Positions 1-11,443 of a stretch of 20,786 bases of DNA are shown one piece after another. Made by a program: the position numbers and the translations under genes. Where the stretch lies: assembly GCA_020536535.1 (NCBI GenBank), contig JAHLWZ010000087.1:738-21523 (forward strand). Reading direction: 5' to 3'. Below the pieces are notes generated by a model that did no database searches, was not told the origin of the DNA, and saw nothing but the letters and a program-made list of their open reading frames with translations. How positions within the stretch are numbered: the stretch's first letter is position 1; each line of letters begins with the position of its first letter. The stretch is from Pelomyxa schiedti (taxonomy: Eukaryota; Evosea; Pelobiontida; Pelomyxidae).

Positions 1-245
1 ACAAAAGCATACAATGTGTGTGTGCATTGCACCTGGGGTGTTACAAAAGTGTGTGATGGTGTTGAATGTCACCAGAGCCTCCTTACCCGACCCATTCTTC
101 TCCTCCACCGAAAACAACCACCTGTGGTAATGTTCCCTACCCAGGATGAATCACATCCAAAGTACTTAGTAAATAAGCCTGCAGTGCAAAGTGAAAGTGC
201 AAAAATCTGATTGGTTGAGAGGGAAAAAAAAAAGGGGAGGAGGGG

Positions 246-251
246 AAAAAA
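246..251 (-). terminator. Pol III T6 terminator of tRNA-Ile copy 1
   Basis: Six consecutive A on the plus strand, so T6 on the tRNA strand, three bases past the tRNA 3' end. A second, longer run (T10) lies a little further on and could be a backup. The same arrangement recurs 513 bp later (759-764). Confidence 0.8.
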
Positions 252-254
252 GGT

Positions 255-327
255 TGGTCCCAGCAGGGATCGAACCTGCGACCTTGGCGTTATTAGCACC
301 ACGCTCTACCAACTAAGCTATGAGACC
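255..327 (-). tRNA. tRNA-Ile (anticodon AAT), copy 1
   Basis: Read on the minus strand, the 73 nt fold as a full cloverleaf. The acceptor stem is GGTCTCA/TGGGACC, followed by the D-arm with TAGCTTAGTTGG (A box). The anticodon stem TGGTG/CGCCA encloses the loop CTAATAA, giving anticodon AAT. The T-arm GCAGG-TTCGATC-CCTGC contains the B box, and the discriminator base is A. There is no intron and no encoded CCA. AAT (read as IAT after editing) decodes isoleucine. A T6 run on the minus strand (positions 246-251) directly follows the gene and fits an RNA polymerase III terminator. Confidence 0.96.
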
Positions 328-767
328 TTCACATGTGTGGCGGGTATTGGTCTTTCTGTTTTGTGTTTGGTTTTCAGTTATTATTTTTTTCGCATCTTGG
401 GGCTAACTATCACCCAGGCCAACATCACTGAAATTTCACCCTCCTACACCATTCTCATCCTCCAGCCGTTGCCCAGGCTGATGTTGCAACTTGCATGTTG
501 CACCTGGTGCAGCACAAAAGCATACAATGTGTGTGTGCATTGCACCTGGGGTGTTACAAAAGTGTGTGATGGTGTTGAATGTCACCAGAGCCTCCTTACC
601 CGACCCATTCTTCTCCTCCACCGAAAACAACCACCTGTGGTAATGTTCCCTACCCAGGATGAATCACATCCAAAGTACTTAGTAAATAAGCCTGCAGTGC
701 AAAGTGAAAGTGCAAAAATCTGATTGGTTGAGAGGGAAAAAAAAAAGGGGAGGAGGGGAAAAAAGGT

Positions 768-840
768 TGGTCCCAGCAGGGATCGAACCTGCGACCTTGG
801 CGTTATTAGCACCACGCTCTACCAACTAAGCTATGAGACC
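768..840 (-). tRNA. tRNA-Ile (anticodon AAT), copy 2
   Basis: Identical to the copy at 255-327 and displaced by exactly one 513-bp repeat unit: same cloverleaf, anticodon AAT, A and B boxes, and downstream T6 terminator. The third, partial repeat copy ends before its tRNA would begin, so only two tRNA genes lie in the window. Confidence 0.96.
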
Positions 841-1130
841 TTCACATGTGTGGCGGGTATTGGTCTTTCTGTTTTGTGTTTGGTTTTCAGTTATTATTTT
901 TTTCGCATCTTGGGGCTAACTATCACCCAGGCCAACATCACTGAAATTTCACCCTCCTACACCATTCTCATCCTCCAGCCGTTGCCCAGGCTGATGTTGC
1001 AACTTGCATGTTGCACCTGGTGCAGCACAAAAGCATACAATGTGTGTGTGCATTGCACCTGGGGTGTTACAAAAGTGTGTGATGGTGTTGAATGTCACCA
1101 GAGCCTCCTTACCCGACCCATTCTTCTCCT

Positions 1131-1166
1131 CCACCGAAAACAACCACAGGTGGTTGTTTTCGGTGG
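1131..1166. repeat. 17-bp perfect inverted repeat at the end of the tandem array
   Basis: CCACCGAAAACAACCAC (1131-1147) is followed by AG and then its exact reverse complement (1150-1166). The left arm is ordinary repeat-unit sequence. The right arm replaces what the other copies have there (CTGTGGTAATG...), so the palindrome sits exactly at the array boundary. Confidence 0.9.
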
Positions 1167-1260
1167 TTACCCTTTTTCTATGTGCCACGTGTGTATTACA
1201 TTCACCAGTTTTACGTTGTGGCACAACATCCATGAATTTTTTCTTCAAAAATAGTTTGTG

Positions 1261-3921
1261 TTAGGGGTTATTAGTTGTTGGCTCTGTGGCTGGTGGTGTT
1301 GCTTCCGCCAGTGCAGTAGAGGGAGCTTGTTGTGGGGTAATGGCAGTGGAGTCTGGGGTTGGGGTAGTAGTTGTACTACTGGTGGTTGTGGTCGTAGTTG
1401 TTGTGGCTGGGGGTGATACTTTTGGGGGTGCACCTCTGCCTCTGGGGGCTCTGGGCTCCTTGGGGGGTTTTGGTTCTCGGTTCTTGGGTGCTCTGGCTTC
1501 TCGTGCTGCACAAGAGGGGTGAAATCCTAGTTAGTTGTATTGGGGAATGAAAAGAATAATAACCTGGTGGGGGGGCCACAGCTGGTTCTTCCACTACTTT
1601 TTCTGGTTTTATGGGGTTGTAGCCAGGCGGATTTTCAGCAATCAGGAACTCACACAATTTGTCTAGTTCAACAAGAGTGGAGGACCTCTTCTTGAGAATC
1701 TTGACAGTTACACTCTTTTTGGCGATTTCATCCTCTCCCAGGAAAACCAGGGCAAATATTCCGGCTTTGGCAGCTGCTTCGACTTGGCCTCTTATTTTTC
1801 CTTGCTGGTATGGCATCTCGGCCTGTAAAAGGTGAGGATACGCAGCGGAATTACTTAATGGCAACCTTGATCTGAGCGTCCCACAACATTTTGCATATCT
1901 TCATGCGTTCAAGAGTGTAGGGAGCTCCAATTGACAAAACCAGTACATCCGCATTTGTTGTCATCTAAGGAAAACAAGTTAGAAAAGGAAAAACAACCTA
2001 TAACAAACTATTTTATTGCCGGCTCTTGTTTCCAGAATATTGAAAACTCGTTCAATGCCAAGAGAGAAGCCAACTGAAGGTACTTTCTCACCAGAAAACA
2101 TGCCCACCAAACCATCATATCGGCCACCACCACAAATCGAGCCTATCTCTTTTCCTGTGCAAAACAGTCAGGTCGGCAGAAGAAAAAGAACTCAAAGTAC
2201 CGCACAGAGTGGCCTCATAGATAACTCCAGTGTAGTAATCGAGCCCCCTGGCTAGACTCAGATCAAAGACAACACTATCTATAGCGCCAAAGGCTTCCAC
2301 ATATTCAAACAGCAATTTCATATCAGCCAGAACTGCCATTGCCTCAGCATTGTCGCGAAGAAGCTCCTGTGCAGCTGCTAGCACAGTTGCTGGAGTCCCT
2401 GCATAACTTATTACTCCTCTCAAGTTTGATGAAGTGGGAATTACCCTTCACAGCAATGAATTTTTCAAGCTGGTCAGCTGTTTCAGGTGTGGCAGCATGC
2501 TTTGTATTGATGATCTCATTTCGTATGTCTTTCCATGGTTGCTGTACTGAAATTAAGACTAAAAGTGAAGGCGGCTATTTTCCTCACCTTATCCAGCTTG
2601 TCAATGGAACTGCACACGGTTCTGATGTTGTTTGGAGTAACTCCACAGTGCCTAAGGTACAAATCCAACAATTGCCGGTTGTTCACCTTCAGATGTTTAG
2701 AAAGAAATAAACCCCAAAGTTATAGCAACTTTAATGAGGAATGGCGCAAGTTCAAGTGTCTGCAGTAGCTCTGAAATTATTGCAACACACTCAGCATCTG
2801 CCACCATATTTTCACTTGGCCCGGCACAATCATAATCCTACCCTGCTATTATGTAACGCCTTGGTAAAGATAAATGCGCACGCATTGGTAGAACTCTCTG
2901 TATCTACCCTGCTTCTCATTTACGTGGTCACGCCTGTAAACTCTACCAATCTGGTATCGCTTCATTTGCCTGACTCCGTTTTGGGCGATAAAACGAGCAA
3001 ATGGAACCTTTTAGGAATGAGCAAAAACGAAAAAAAAAATACTTGGTGCATACAGTCAGGTCGTAACGAAGGGACAAGTTTTCACTTGTCTGGCCACGTT
3101 GGAGGTTGTAAATGAGGTCTTGTCCCTCCTCACCATATTTTCCTTTAAGAATTTCCTTCATGGGATTAAAATCCAGAGCCGTAAAATGGGACTAGAACAG
3201 ATCATACACTCAATTCGAAAGTGGGAGTCTCGAGTCCCACAGCGCCGTGCCTCTCATAGATTGCTGACGCTCTACTTATAACCTTCTGACGGATTGACAT
3301 TGCCAGAGGCCCAAAATCCCTTGTTCCCTAAAACCCAAGTGTCAGCCAATGTCGAAGAAAGAAAAAGTGGCAACGCGAAAATTGCAACAGGAACAAGCAA
3401 CAGCACCCACCCAGCCACCCACCCACCCACCCACCAAGGTAACACACACAACATACCTTTGGAGTCTTGAGCGTGAACTTCTTCCTTGGGGCCGCATCGC
3501 CGGGGGTTGATGTGGCGGGGCAGGCACAGGCACAGGGCGAGGCAGCGGTCACAGCGACATCGCCATCACCAGATCCAGATCCAGTGCCACCGTCGGTCTC
3601 CTTCTCCTTCTCATTCCCCTTCCCTCCTTTCACTTTGGTTTCTGTCTCCTCCTCCACCACGACCGCTGGCGCCTCACCCACCACTGGCGTCGGTGCTGTT
3701 GTGTTGGTGGTTGTGGTGGTTGTGGGGGTGGTGGTGGTAGTTGTGGTGGCTACGTCAGGGGTGGTGGCATCAACCTTGGCCCCCGCTGGTTGTTGTTGTT
3801 GTTGTTGTGGGTGAGAAGGGGGAGAAGGAGCCTCCGCTTTTTGCTTGGTGGGTTTGGTGGTGGTGGCGCATGCCGACAACGCGGCGTAGTAGCTCACTGC
3901 ATTACCTTCGGACGACGACAT
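1261..3921 (-). CDS. HARS: Histidyl-tRNA synthetase (cytosolic type)
   Basis: Charges tRNA-His with histidine in the cytosol. Twelve exons on the minus strand: 3921-3457, 3327-3208, 3155-3054, 3007-2882, 2837-2730, 2686-2588, 2541-2445, 2416-2201, 2142-2009, 1964-1866, 1822-1564, 1505-1261; all phases agree, giving 689 residues and a TAA stop. The class II core starts near residue 152 (TPKGTRDF). Motif 2 is [12 protein letters not shown] (about 263-274). The HisRS signature [10 protein letters not shown] is at 427-436, GGGRYDG near 449, and motif 3 [10 protein letters not shown] near 466-475. The anticodon-binding domain covers about 490-590. The first 150 residues are Gln/Thr/Gly/Glu-rich low complexity instead of a recognisable WHEP helix pair. 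The last 80 are Arg/Pro/Gly then Thr/Pro-rich, well beyond the human C-terminus. Intron 7 (2417-2444) is only 28 nt. Family assignment is very secure; individual splice sites are inferred. Confidence 0.95.
3398..3436 (-). repeat. (GGGT)n G-quadruplex-like tract in HARS intron 1
   Basis: On the coding (minus) strand the 129-nt first intron contains repeated GGGT units, including four or more consecutive G3 runs separated by single T, a classic G-quadruplex pattern. It lies within 60 nt of the 5' splice site. Confidence 0.7.
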
Positions 3922-4121
3922 GGCAATTGCGGCTTTGACTTCCTGGAGCTGTTTTTTTATTTTCTTGCTTGGGCTTTTTCCAATAAGATCTGATACAAAA
4001 TTGAAGGCTGCGCAGCGTTGTGGTTCGGAATTAGAGAGGCGTTCCAGACAGAGAACGAGGAAAGTGGATCGCGATTACGAAAGCCGCACGAGGTGTGGGT
4101 GCAAGTGCCCTCATAAGGGCA
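3922..4121. other. Intergenic spacer upstream of HARS
   Basis: Two hundred bases between the end of the upstream minus-strand gene and the HARS start codon. It must hold the HARS promoter, but I see no clear TATA or other core element. An open frame running through it on the plus strand has no protein-like character. Confidence 0.5.
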
Positions 4122-4123
4122 CT
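4104..4123. other. 8-bp hairpin overlapping a stop codon
   Basis: AGTGCCCT, loop CATA, AGGGCACT. The stem covers part of the TAG stop (4122-4124) of the minus-strand gene. It could be a 3' processing or mRNA-stability element, or chance. Confidence 0.4.
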
Positions 4124-5005
4124 AGACACTGGAGAGAAGCTCATCGAGAAGCGAGTCAGAGTCGGTGGAGGAGGTCTGGTGTTGGTGGGTGTTACGGGCC
4201 GAGGCACCTTGATTGGTTGTTGTGCAGTGTTGGGATTGTGATGACAGTTTGGAAGTGTCCAGGGCTAGAACAGTCTCCAGGGAAGCCATCTGTTGCCTGG
4301 TCGCCTCTGCCTGTTCCTGCTGTAGGATTGTTCTGACAATATCTCGCGGGGGTGGCGCATGTGATGATGGGGAGGAAGATGATGTAGCGGTTGGTGTGTG
4401 TATTATTTGGATTCCATCTTTGTTTTTGTGTGGCCGCTGTTTGGACTTGGCTTTCTGCAAGGCCGCCACCACAGCGGCTGTGTTTTCTCTGGCATCTCTC
4501 TCTTCATCAATGCCCTCAATTTCCCTCATGTAGATGACCTCCTCACGGAGCTCCTTGGCTGTTTTTTCCACGCCATATCGCACGGAATTGTCCACAATTG
4601 CACGGGGTCCAAAGTCCCTTCTGTCCTCTTCCTCTCCCTCGTCGTCGTCGTCATCATCCTCTTCCTCACTGCTGTCATTCTCCTCATGGGAGTCAACCGC
4701 CTCGACACCAGCACTGTTGGCACCACGTTCTCCAGTGCGGGCGTTCTCGCCACTGCACAGGTTAATTAGTTGCGCACAACGCAATCACACACTTACGTTA
4801 CAGCATCAGGATTGGCAGTGGTGCTGCTCCCTGCTGTGTGTGACGCACTGCCGGTTTGCCCGTTGAGTTGTGTGGCTGCAGTACCCGATGTGGTGCTAGG
4901 TTGTTGTTGTTGTTGTTGATGGCGGCGGTGGTTTGTGTTTCTCTTCTTGTTTGCAAAAGAACGCCGTGACTGCGCACGATCAGCAGCCTTCTTGTTGCCC
5001 AACAT
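4122..5005 (-). CDS. Unrecognised acidic, low-complexity protein
   Basis: Two exons (5005-4797 and 4752-4122) joined across a 44-nt GT-AG intron; 279 residues, stop TAG. I do not recognise the family. The N-terminus is basic (KKAADRAQSRRSFANKKR), followed by a Gln/Thr/Ser-rich stretch. Around residues 90-112 comes a long Asp/Glu run (EEEDDDDDDEGEEED). Next is the most protein-like part, about 115-155, with FGPRAIVDNSVRYGVEKTAK and a predicted helix containing REEVIYMREIEG. Lys-rich, Ser/Pro-rich and Gln-rich segments follow, and the tail is acidic-hydrophobic (DSDSLLDELLSSV). The composition suggests a nuclear or scaffold protein, but that is a guess. Its start lies 242 bp from the divergent C2-domain gene, so the two may share a bidirectional promoter. 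Confidence 0.75.
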
Positions 5006-5247
5006 GCAAGAATTTCGTTGATTGATGAGACGGGCACTCGGTTGTGTACGATGCCAAGAGCAAGAGAACCAATGGGATAACGGCGTGGCGCAGCAGGGGC
5101 CGGGGGGTTGCCAGACGGAAGTGGATGGCAGGGTTCTTCAGGACTTATTTTGGCATTCGACGAATTCCTCACGTTCGGGAAAAAGGCAACAACACAACCA
5201 ACAAAGAAACAAACAAGAAAAAGAGCGGGAGACACACACAGCAACAG
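5006..5247. promoter_or_regulatory. Divergent intergenic region
   Basis: This 242-bp interval separates the minus-strand gene starting at 5005 from the plus-strand C2 gene starting at 5248. By position it must hold both promoters. I see no TATA box. An in-frame extension of the C2 frame upstream exists, but it is Lys/Asn/Thr-rich and unlike a C2 N-terminus. Confidence 0.4.
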
Positions 5248-6298
5248 ATGGGTACGCTGATCGTTGACGTCATCGAGGCACACGACCTCATCGCCGCGGA
5301 CGACACTGGCTTCTCCGGTATTATTGTTAGGCCTTATTCCATCTCCCTTGTCGCACCCTTTGAAAACACAAACGACTAACAAAACGCAACCAACACAGAT
5401 CCGTATTGCACATTGGGACCTGTGAGCGAGGAAGGCAAACGCGAAAAACAAAAAACCAAAGTCATCACCAAGTCCCTTGATCCTGTGGTACGTTAGTCGC
5501 CAAACTACATATTATTATTATACAAACATGAAGGAACATGTGTACTAACACCAGTTACACAGTGGAACGAGCAGTTTACTTTCGATCTTGAATCCAAGAG
5601 GGAAGGATTCTCCCTACGTCTTTGGGTATTTGGCAATAAACAATGACACGCCGACTTAAAACTAATTTCTTTTTCCTTCAGGACTGGGATCAGTTCACTG
5701 TGAATGATCCTCTTGGTACTGCAAGCATTGATGTGGCATCGCTTCCTGATAACACTCAACAAGACCTCGTTTTGCCTCTAGAGGCGAGTTTCTGTTTCTT
5801 AATCTCCTGTTTTTAAATCTAAAATATCATATGATACCAGGGAGTGGAGAAGGGGACTCTTCATATCAAAGCTTTGTTTAAGCCGGATGCACCTTCTGCA
5901 ACAGGTTTCCTTGATTAAACTTTTCGGCCCTCTCACCTGGTTACTGTACCTCAGGTGCCGCCAAGGTACTTCCTCTGACTGAAGCCGAGAGAAGAGTGAA
6001 GGAAGTGGCCCTCATTAAAGAAGAAAACAGGAAACTTCGCGCTGCAATTGCTGATATTGCCTTCAATGCCACTAGCATTCCAAAGTTGGATGGTCCCTAT
6101 GATAGAGTGGCTTTGCAAAGGGAAATGACTTTCGCGAAAAGAAATCACGTAAGGGCATTCATTACTTCACTGAATCCTGATCCTTCTGTAGGCAACAGTT
6201 GTAGTTCCTCCACTTAAGCCGTTCGTCTGGTGCAATGTATACTTTCTTCCTTATTCCATCCCAAGAAATGACAACGTCATAGCCTGTCTCAGGGGTAG
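5248..6298 (+). CDS. C2-domain protein with C-terminal coiled coil
   Basis: Exons 5248-5317, 5399-5487, 5563-5625, 5682-5783, 5841-5904, 5955-6148, 6192-6236, 6293-6298; 210 residues, stop TAG. The start was chosen because MGTLIVDVIEAHDL is a typical first C2 strand. The C2 domain (about 1-125) retains calcium-loop-like acidic residues (AADDTGFSDPYC; DWDQFTVNDPLG) and the SLDPVWNEQFTF strand, so Ca2+/phospholipid binding is plausible. Residues about 140-175 form a charged helix (EAERRVKEVALIKEENRKLR). Intron 3 to exon 4 has a TACTAAC branch site upstream (5543-5549, intron 2). Intron 4 begins with GC (5784), not GT. The 3' end is the least certain part: without the last splice the frame runs on into the next gene, and skipping the 6149-6191 intron ends it at 6217. 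The function beyond C2 is unknown. Confidence 0.8.
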
Positions 6299-6330
6299 AT
6301 CCATCTTTACTTGCACCTGGGTCAATAACA

Positions 6331-8141
6331 ATGGACTGGAGTGCATACCCTCCCGTGGCAATGGGCAAGGAAATGAGGAGAAAGCATTTCTTACTTCACT
6401 CAGGATTCCTCAATGCCTGTAATTTTTTTTTTAATTCTTTTCCGTTGAACCAATCTCGCACCAGCATCTTATGGAGCACTTCCTAAAGCCGTTCTTGAAG
6501 CAATTAACAAGTGGGAGGTAAAAGCCGCTATGCATTGGCAAGGAATCTAATTTCTTTAGATTCTCATTCAGCAGAATCCTTTCCTCTTCCGCATGAAGAC
6601 ATTCCCTGCCCAAATGCAGAAAGTAGTGGCAAAGGTTCAGTCTTATTAATGTTGTTGTATGCAATATCACCAACGCATGGAAAAAAGGTATGCGATTTCA
6701 TCAAGGCAGACCCCCAGAACTTCCAGTTTGTTCTCAATGCGAATGCTGCTACTTCTTCGGTTCTCAAGAGTATATCATGGGCCCCTGGAGATAGAATTGT
6801 AGTTTACAACCTTGACTATGAAGCAACCCATCACGCCTGTGCCTGGTTGAAGAAGTATCATGCTGTTGAAACTGTTGAGGTTTTTTCACATTTCTTTTCC
6901 TTCTATATTTCCAACTCACATTGAAGATTCATCTTTCCCTTCCTTTGACGCACGAAGAAATTCTTGAGCAAACTGAAGCAGAATTGAAGAAGATCGTTGC
7001 CAGGTTTGTAATTTCCTTTCGAAATTGGTTAGTTAAAATGTTTCCAGTGGACCCCTTCCAAAGCTCTTCAACTTCTGCCATGTTACATCACGCACCGCTT
7101 ACATCTTCCCAGCACGAGAACTCGTGGCTCTGTCACACAAATATAATGCAAGCACCGCTATATAATCTTGCTTCAACTTATTCCAACTAGATTCCAGTCT
7201 GTGTTGATGGCGCACAGGCACCTGGTCACATCCCGATAAATGTTGCCGAGGTTAACTCTGATTTTTACCTTGGGACACTTCACAAGTGGTGTTTTGCTAG
7301 CCAAGGCACCGCGTTCCTTGTCGTTGCCCCCGTATGTTCCTTTGCCATGTTTAGAAACACTCATGTACCAACAGCACATGCAACGGTTCATGACACCGCT
7401 GACCGTGTCTCCGTACTTTGGAGCAGGCTTCCTAAAGGAGTTCGGTTGCTTTGGAAACCATGACTATGCTTTGTGGTGTTCTCTGGAACAGTCCTTTGAG
7501 TTCGTTGAAAGAGGTTTTTAATTTGTCATTTAGTATAATGTTAACCGGCTTTTAGTCTGTGGAGGCTGGGACCGTGTGTACGAATACGGCTATGCCCTTG
7601 CCAATGAATGCATCACTATGCTTGAAGGACAGTGGCACACAAGAAGTTTGTTTTGCTTTACTAAGAACTACTTCCCCTAATGTCATTGAACAGTTTTCCA
7701 GAAGCCAGGCCTCTTTGGTCGCATGCCAATTATACCGCTCCCCAATGGTATCTTTGTTGCTGATCCGGCTGTTAAGCAGATTATGGGCCGCCTTGCTCTC
7801 TGCAACGAAATAACATGTTTCCTGGTCCTCATTCCCATCAAGTAATCCTACTTTCCGCAATTCACACTATCACTCAATCCGAGTAAAGGGGAATTCCAAC
7901 CGTTGGTATCCGAATCTCCTGCCAAGTATTCAATGACCTCTCTGAAGTAAAGAAGATGGCCAAGGCTATAAACGAAATGAACGGCAACTACAGGTACCTG
8001 TTCTCAAATTCAGTTGCCCACAACTACAACCACAATTCGTGTACTACAGCACAACAAACACATTTCCTATTTACAAATTATTCACATCACTATAGTGCCA
8101 TCAATGCTATCCGCCACTTTGCCAGCGACGCCCTCATGTGA
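6331..8141 (+). CDS. PLP-dependent class V aminotransferase-like protein (isopenicillin-N-epimerase/Egt2-like)
   Basis: Exons 6331-6418, 6465-6517, 6560-6634, 6688-6879, 6927-7003, 7048-7147, 7191-7331, 7375-7513, 7565-7645, 7694-7841, 7889-7993, 8096-8141; 414 residues, stop TGA. The fold-type I PLP signature is clear. NANAATSSVLKS follows FQFVLNANA near residues 100-112. VDGAQAPGH holds the Asp that contacts the pyridine nitrogen. GTLHKW supplies the Schiff-base lysine (Lys227), followed by ASQGTAFL. The family includes isopenicillin N epimerases and hercynylcysteine sulfoxide lyases; substrate and exact reaction cannot be read here. The usual N-terminal N-H-G-S-[FY]-G is FLNASSYG, lacking the His and first Gly. 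Intron 6 (7148-7190) uses a GC donor. ATG 6331 is the first in frame after a stop at 6280; ATG 6361 is an alternative. The gene begins about 32 bp after the C2 gene. Confidence 0.87.
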
Positions 8142-8283
8142 GAATCCCCCTCAGTCTCTGGTCTACGGTGTCAAACAAAAGAAAAGTTCGGTTTACCACC
8201 AACTGCATTCCCTGCCAAAACTTAAAAACAAATTAAGAGAAACTGATTTACAAACAATCACAAGTACAAACAACAAAGGGTGG

Positions 8284-10843
<2,560 letters not shown>

Positions 10844-11443
10844 CAATCAGGGTACGTTTTAACTAAGTTACAGCTCTCTCTAGCCCATGAGAAGTTGTGG
10901 TGCTTCGTTTGTCATTTGTAGTGAAGGGTATTGGGGCGTTACTAAATACAATTGCTGTATAAACTTTACTTATCTTCACACAACTCAGCAGGTTTAATAG
11001 GTGAACTACCGGCTAACCCACACAAAAGCACCCGGCACTGAATCCGCCAACTAACCCACTAACCATTAAAAGAAAAGATTTCTTGGTTTTTTTAGCCCTC
11101 TAACCCAACTAACTCACTAACCCCTTAAACCAATCACCCTCTAATATATGTTGCGAACCCAAATCACACACTCGCTCTAACCCCCTAACGCACTCTCTCC
11201 CCTCCCTCCTAACACTTCTCTCCCTCACACAAAACAAAACAACAAAAGGGGATACCACTAACCCCTCTGCACCACACCTTTGCACTTTTCACTTCACTCA
11301 TTTCAACGCCTCTTGCGTTTTATTTTTTCTCTATGTGGTTTTGTTGAAAGAACAAAACTTAGTATTAGTAGCACCCAAAGTAAAAAAAAAATAGTACAAC
11401 ACAACGGTACACGAGGAGGGCGTGGAGTCTGGGGACGGCACTG
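10844..11443. other. 600-bp non-coding gap between convergent genes, with CTAAC-rich pyrimidine tract
   Basis: This lies between the stop of U2AF65 (+) and the stop of the TRAPPC13-like gene (-), so it holds both 3' untranslated regions. Bases 11013-11262 contain ten CTAAC pentamers on the plus strand (at about 11013, 11051, 11059, 11100, 11109, 11117, 11177, 11185, 11209 and 11258) embedded in C/T/A-rich sequence almost free of G. No gene or tRNA is visible in the interval, and I see no AATAAA clearly placed for either gene. Confidence 0.8.

Larger units (their letters stand above)
1..1147. repeat. 513-bp tandem repeat array carrying tRNA-Ile
   Basis: The sequence from base 1 recurs at 514 and again at 1027, a period of exactly 513 bp. 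Units 1-513 and 514-1026 read as identical, including the homopolymer A runs. The third copy is partial (1027-1147) and breaks off inside the motif CCACCGAAAACAACCAC. Each full unit holds one minus-strand tRNA-Ile gene and no convincing protein gene; the open frames in it are by-products of the repeat. The array starts inside a unit at base 1, so more copies probably lie upstream. Identity between copies points to recent duplication or ongoing homogenisation. Confidence 0.95.

Noticed and set aside
1-1147. CRISPR-like array or transposon
   Set aside because: Units are 513 bp and contiguous with no spacers, no terminal inverted repeats or target duplications, and no transposase.
211-1254. Open frames of 170-176 residues across the tandem repeat
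   Set aside because: They read through the tRNA genes and poly-A runs and recur only because the DNA is repeated.
3467-3938. Plus-strand frames rich in Val/Trp opposite HARS exon 1
   Set aside because: Antisense shadows of the Thr/Gln-rich HARS N-terminus.
6162-6368. Minus-strand frame with fairly protein-like composition (GYDVVISWDG...)
   Set aside because: No ATG, no flanking exon, and it overlaps the spliced 3' end of the C2 gene and the 5' end of the aminotransferase gene.
11013-11262. Interstitial telomere repeat
   Set aside because: CTAAC units are irregularly spaced with no constant 6-7 bp period, so not (TTAGGG)n-like.
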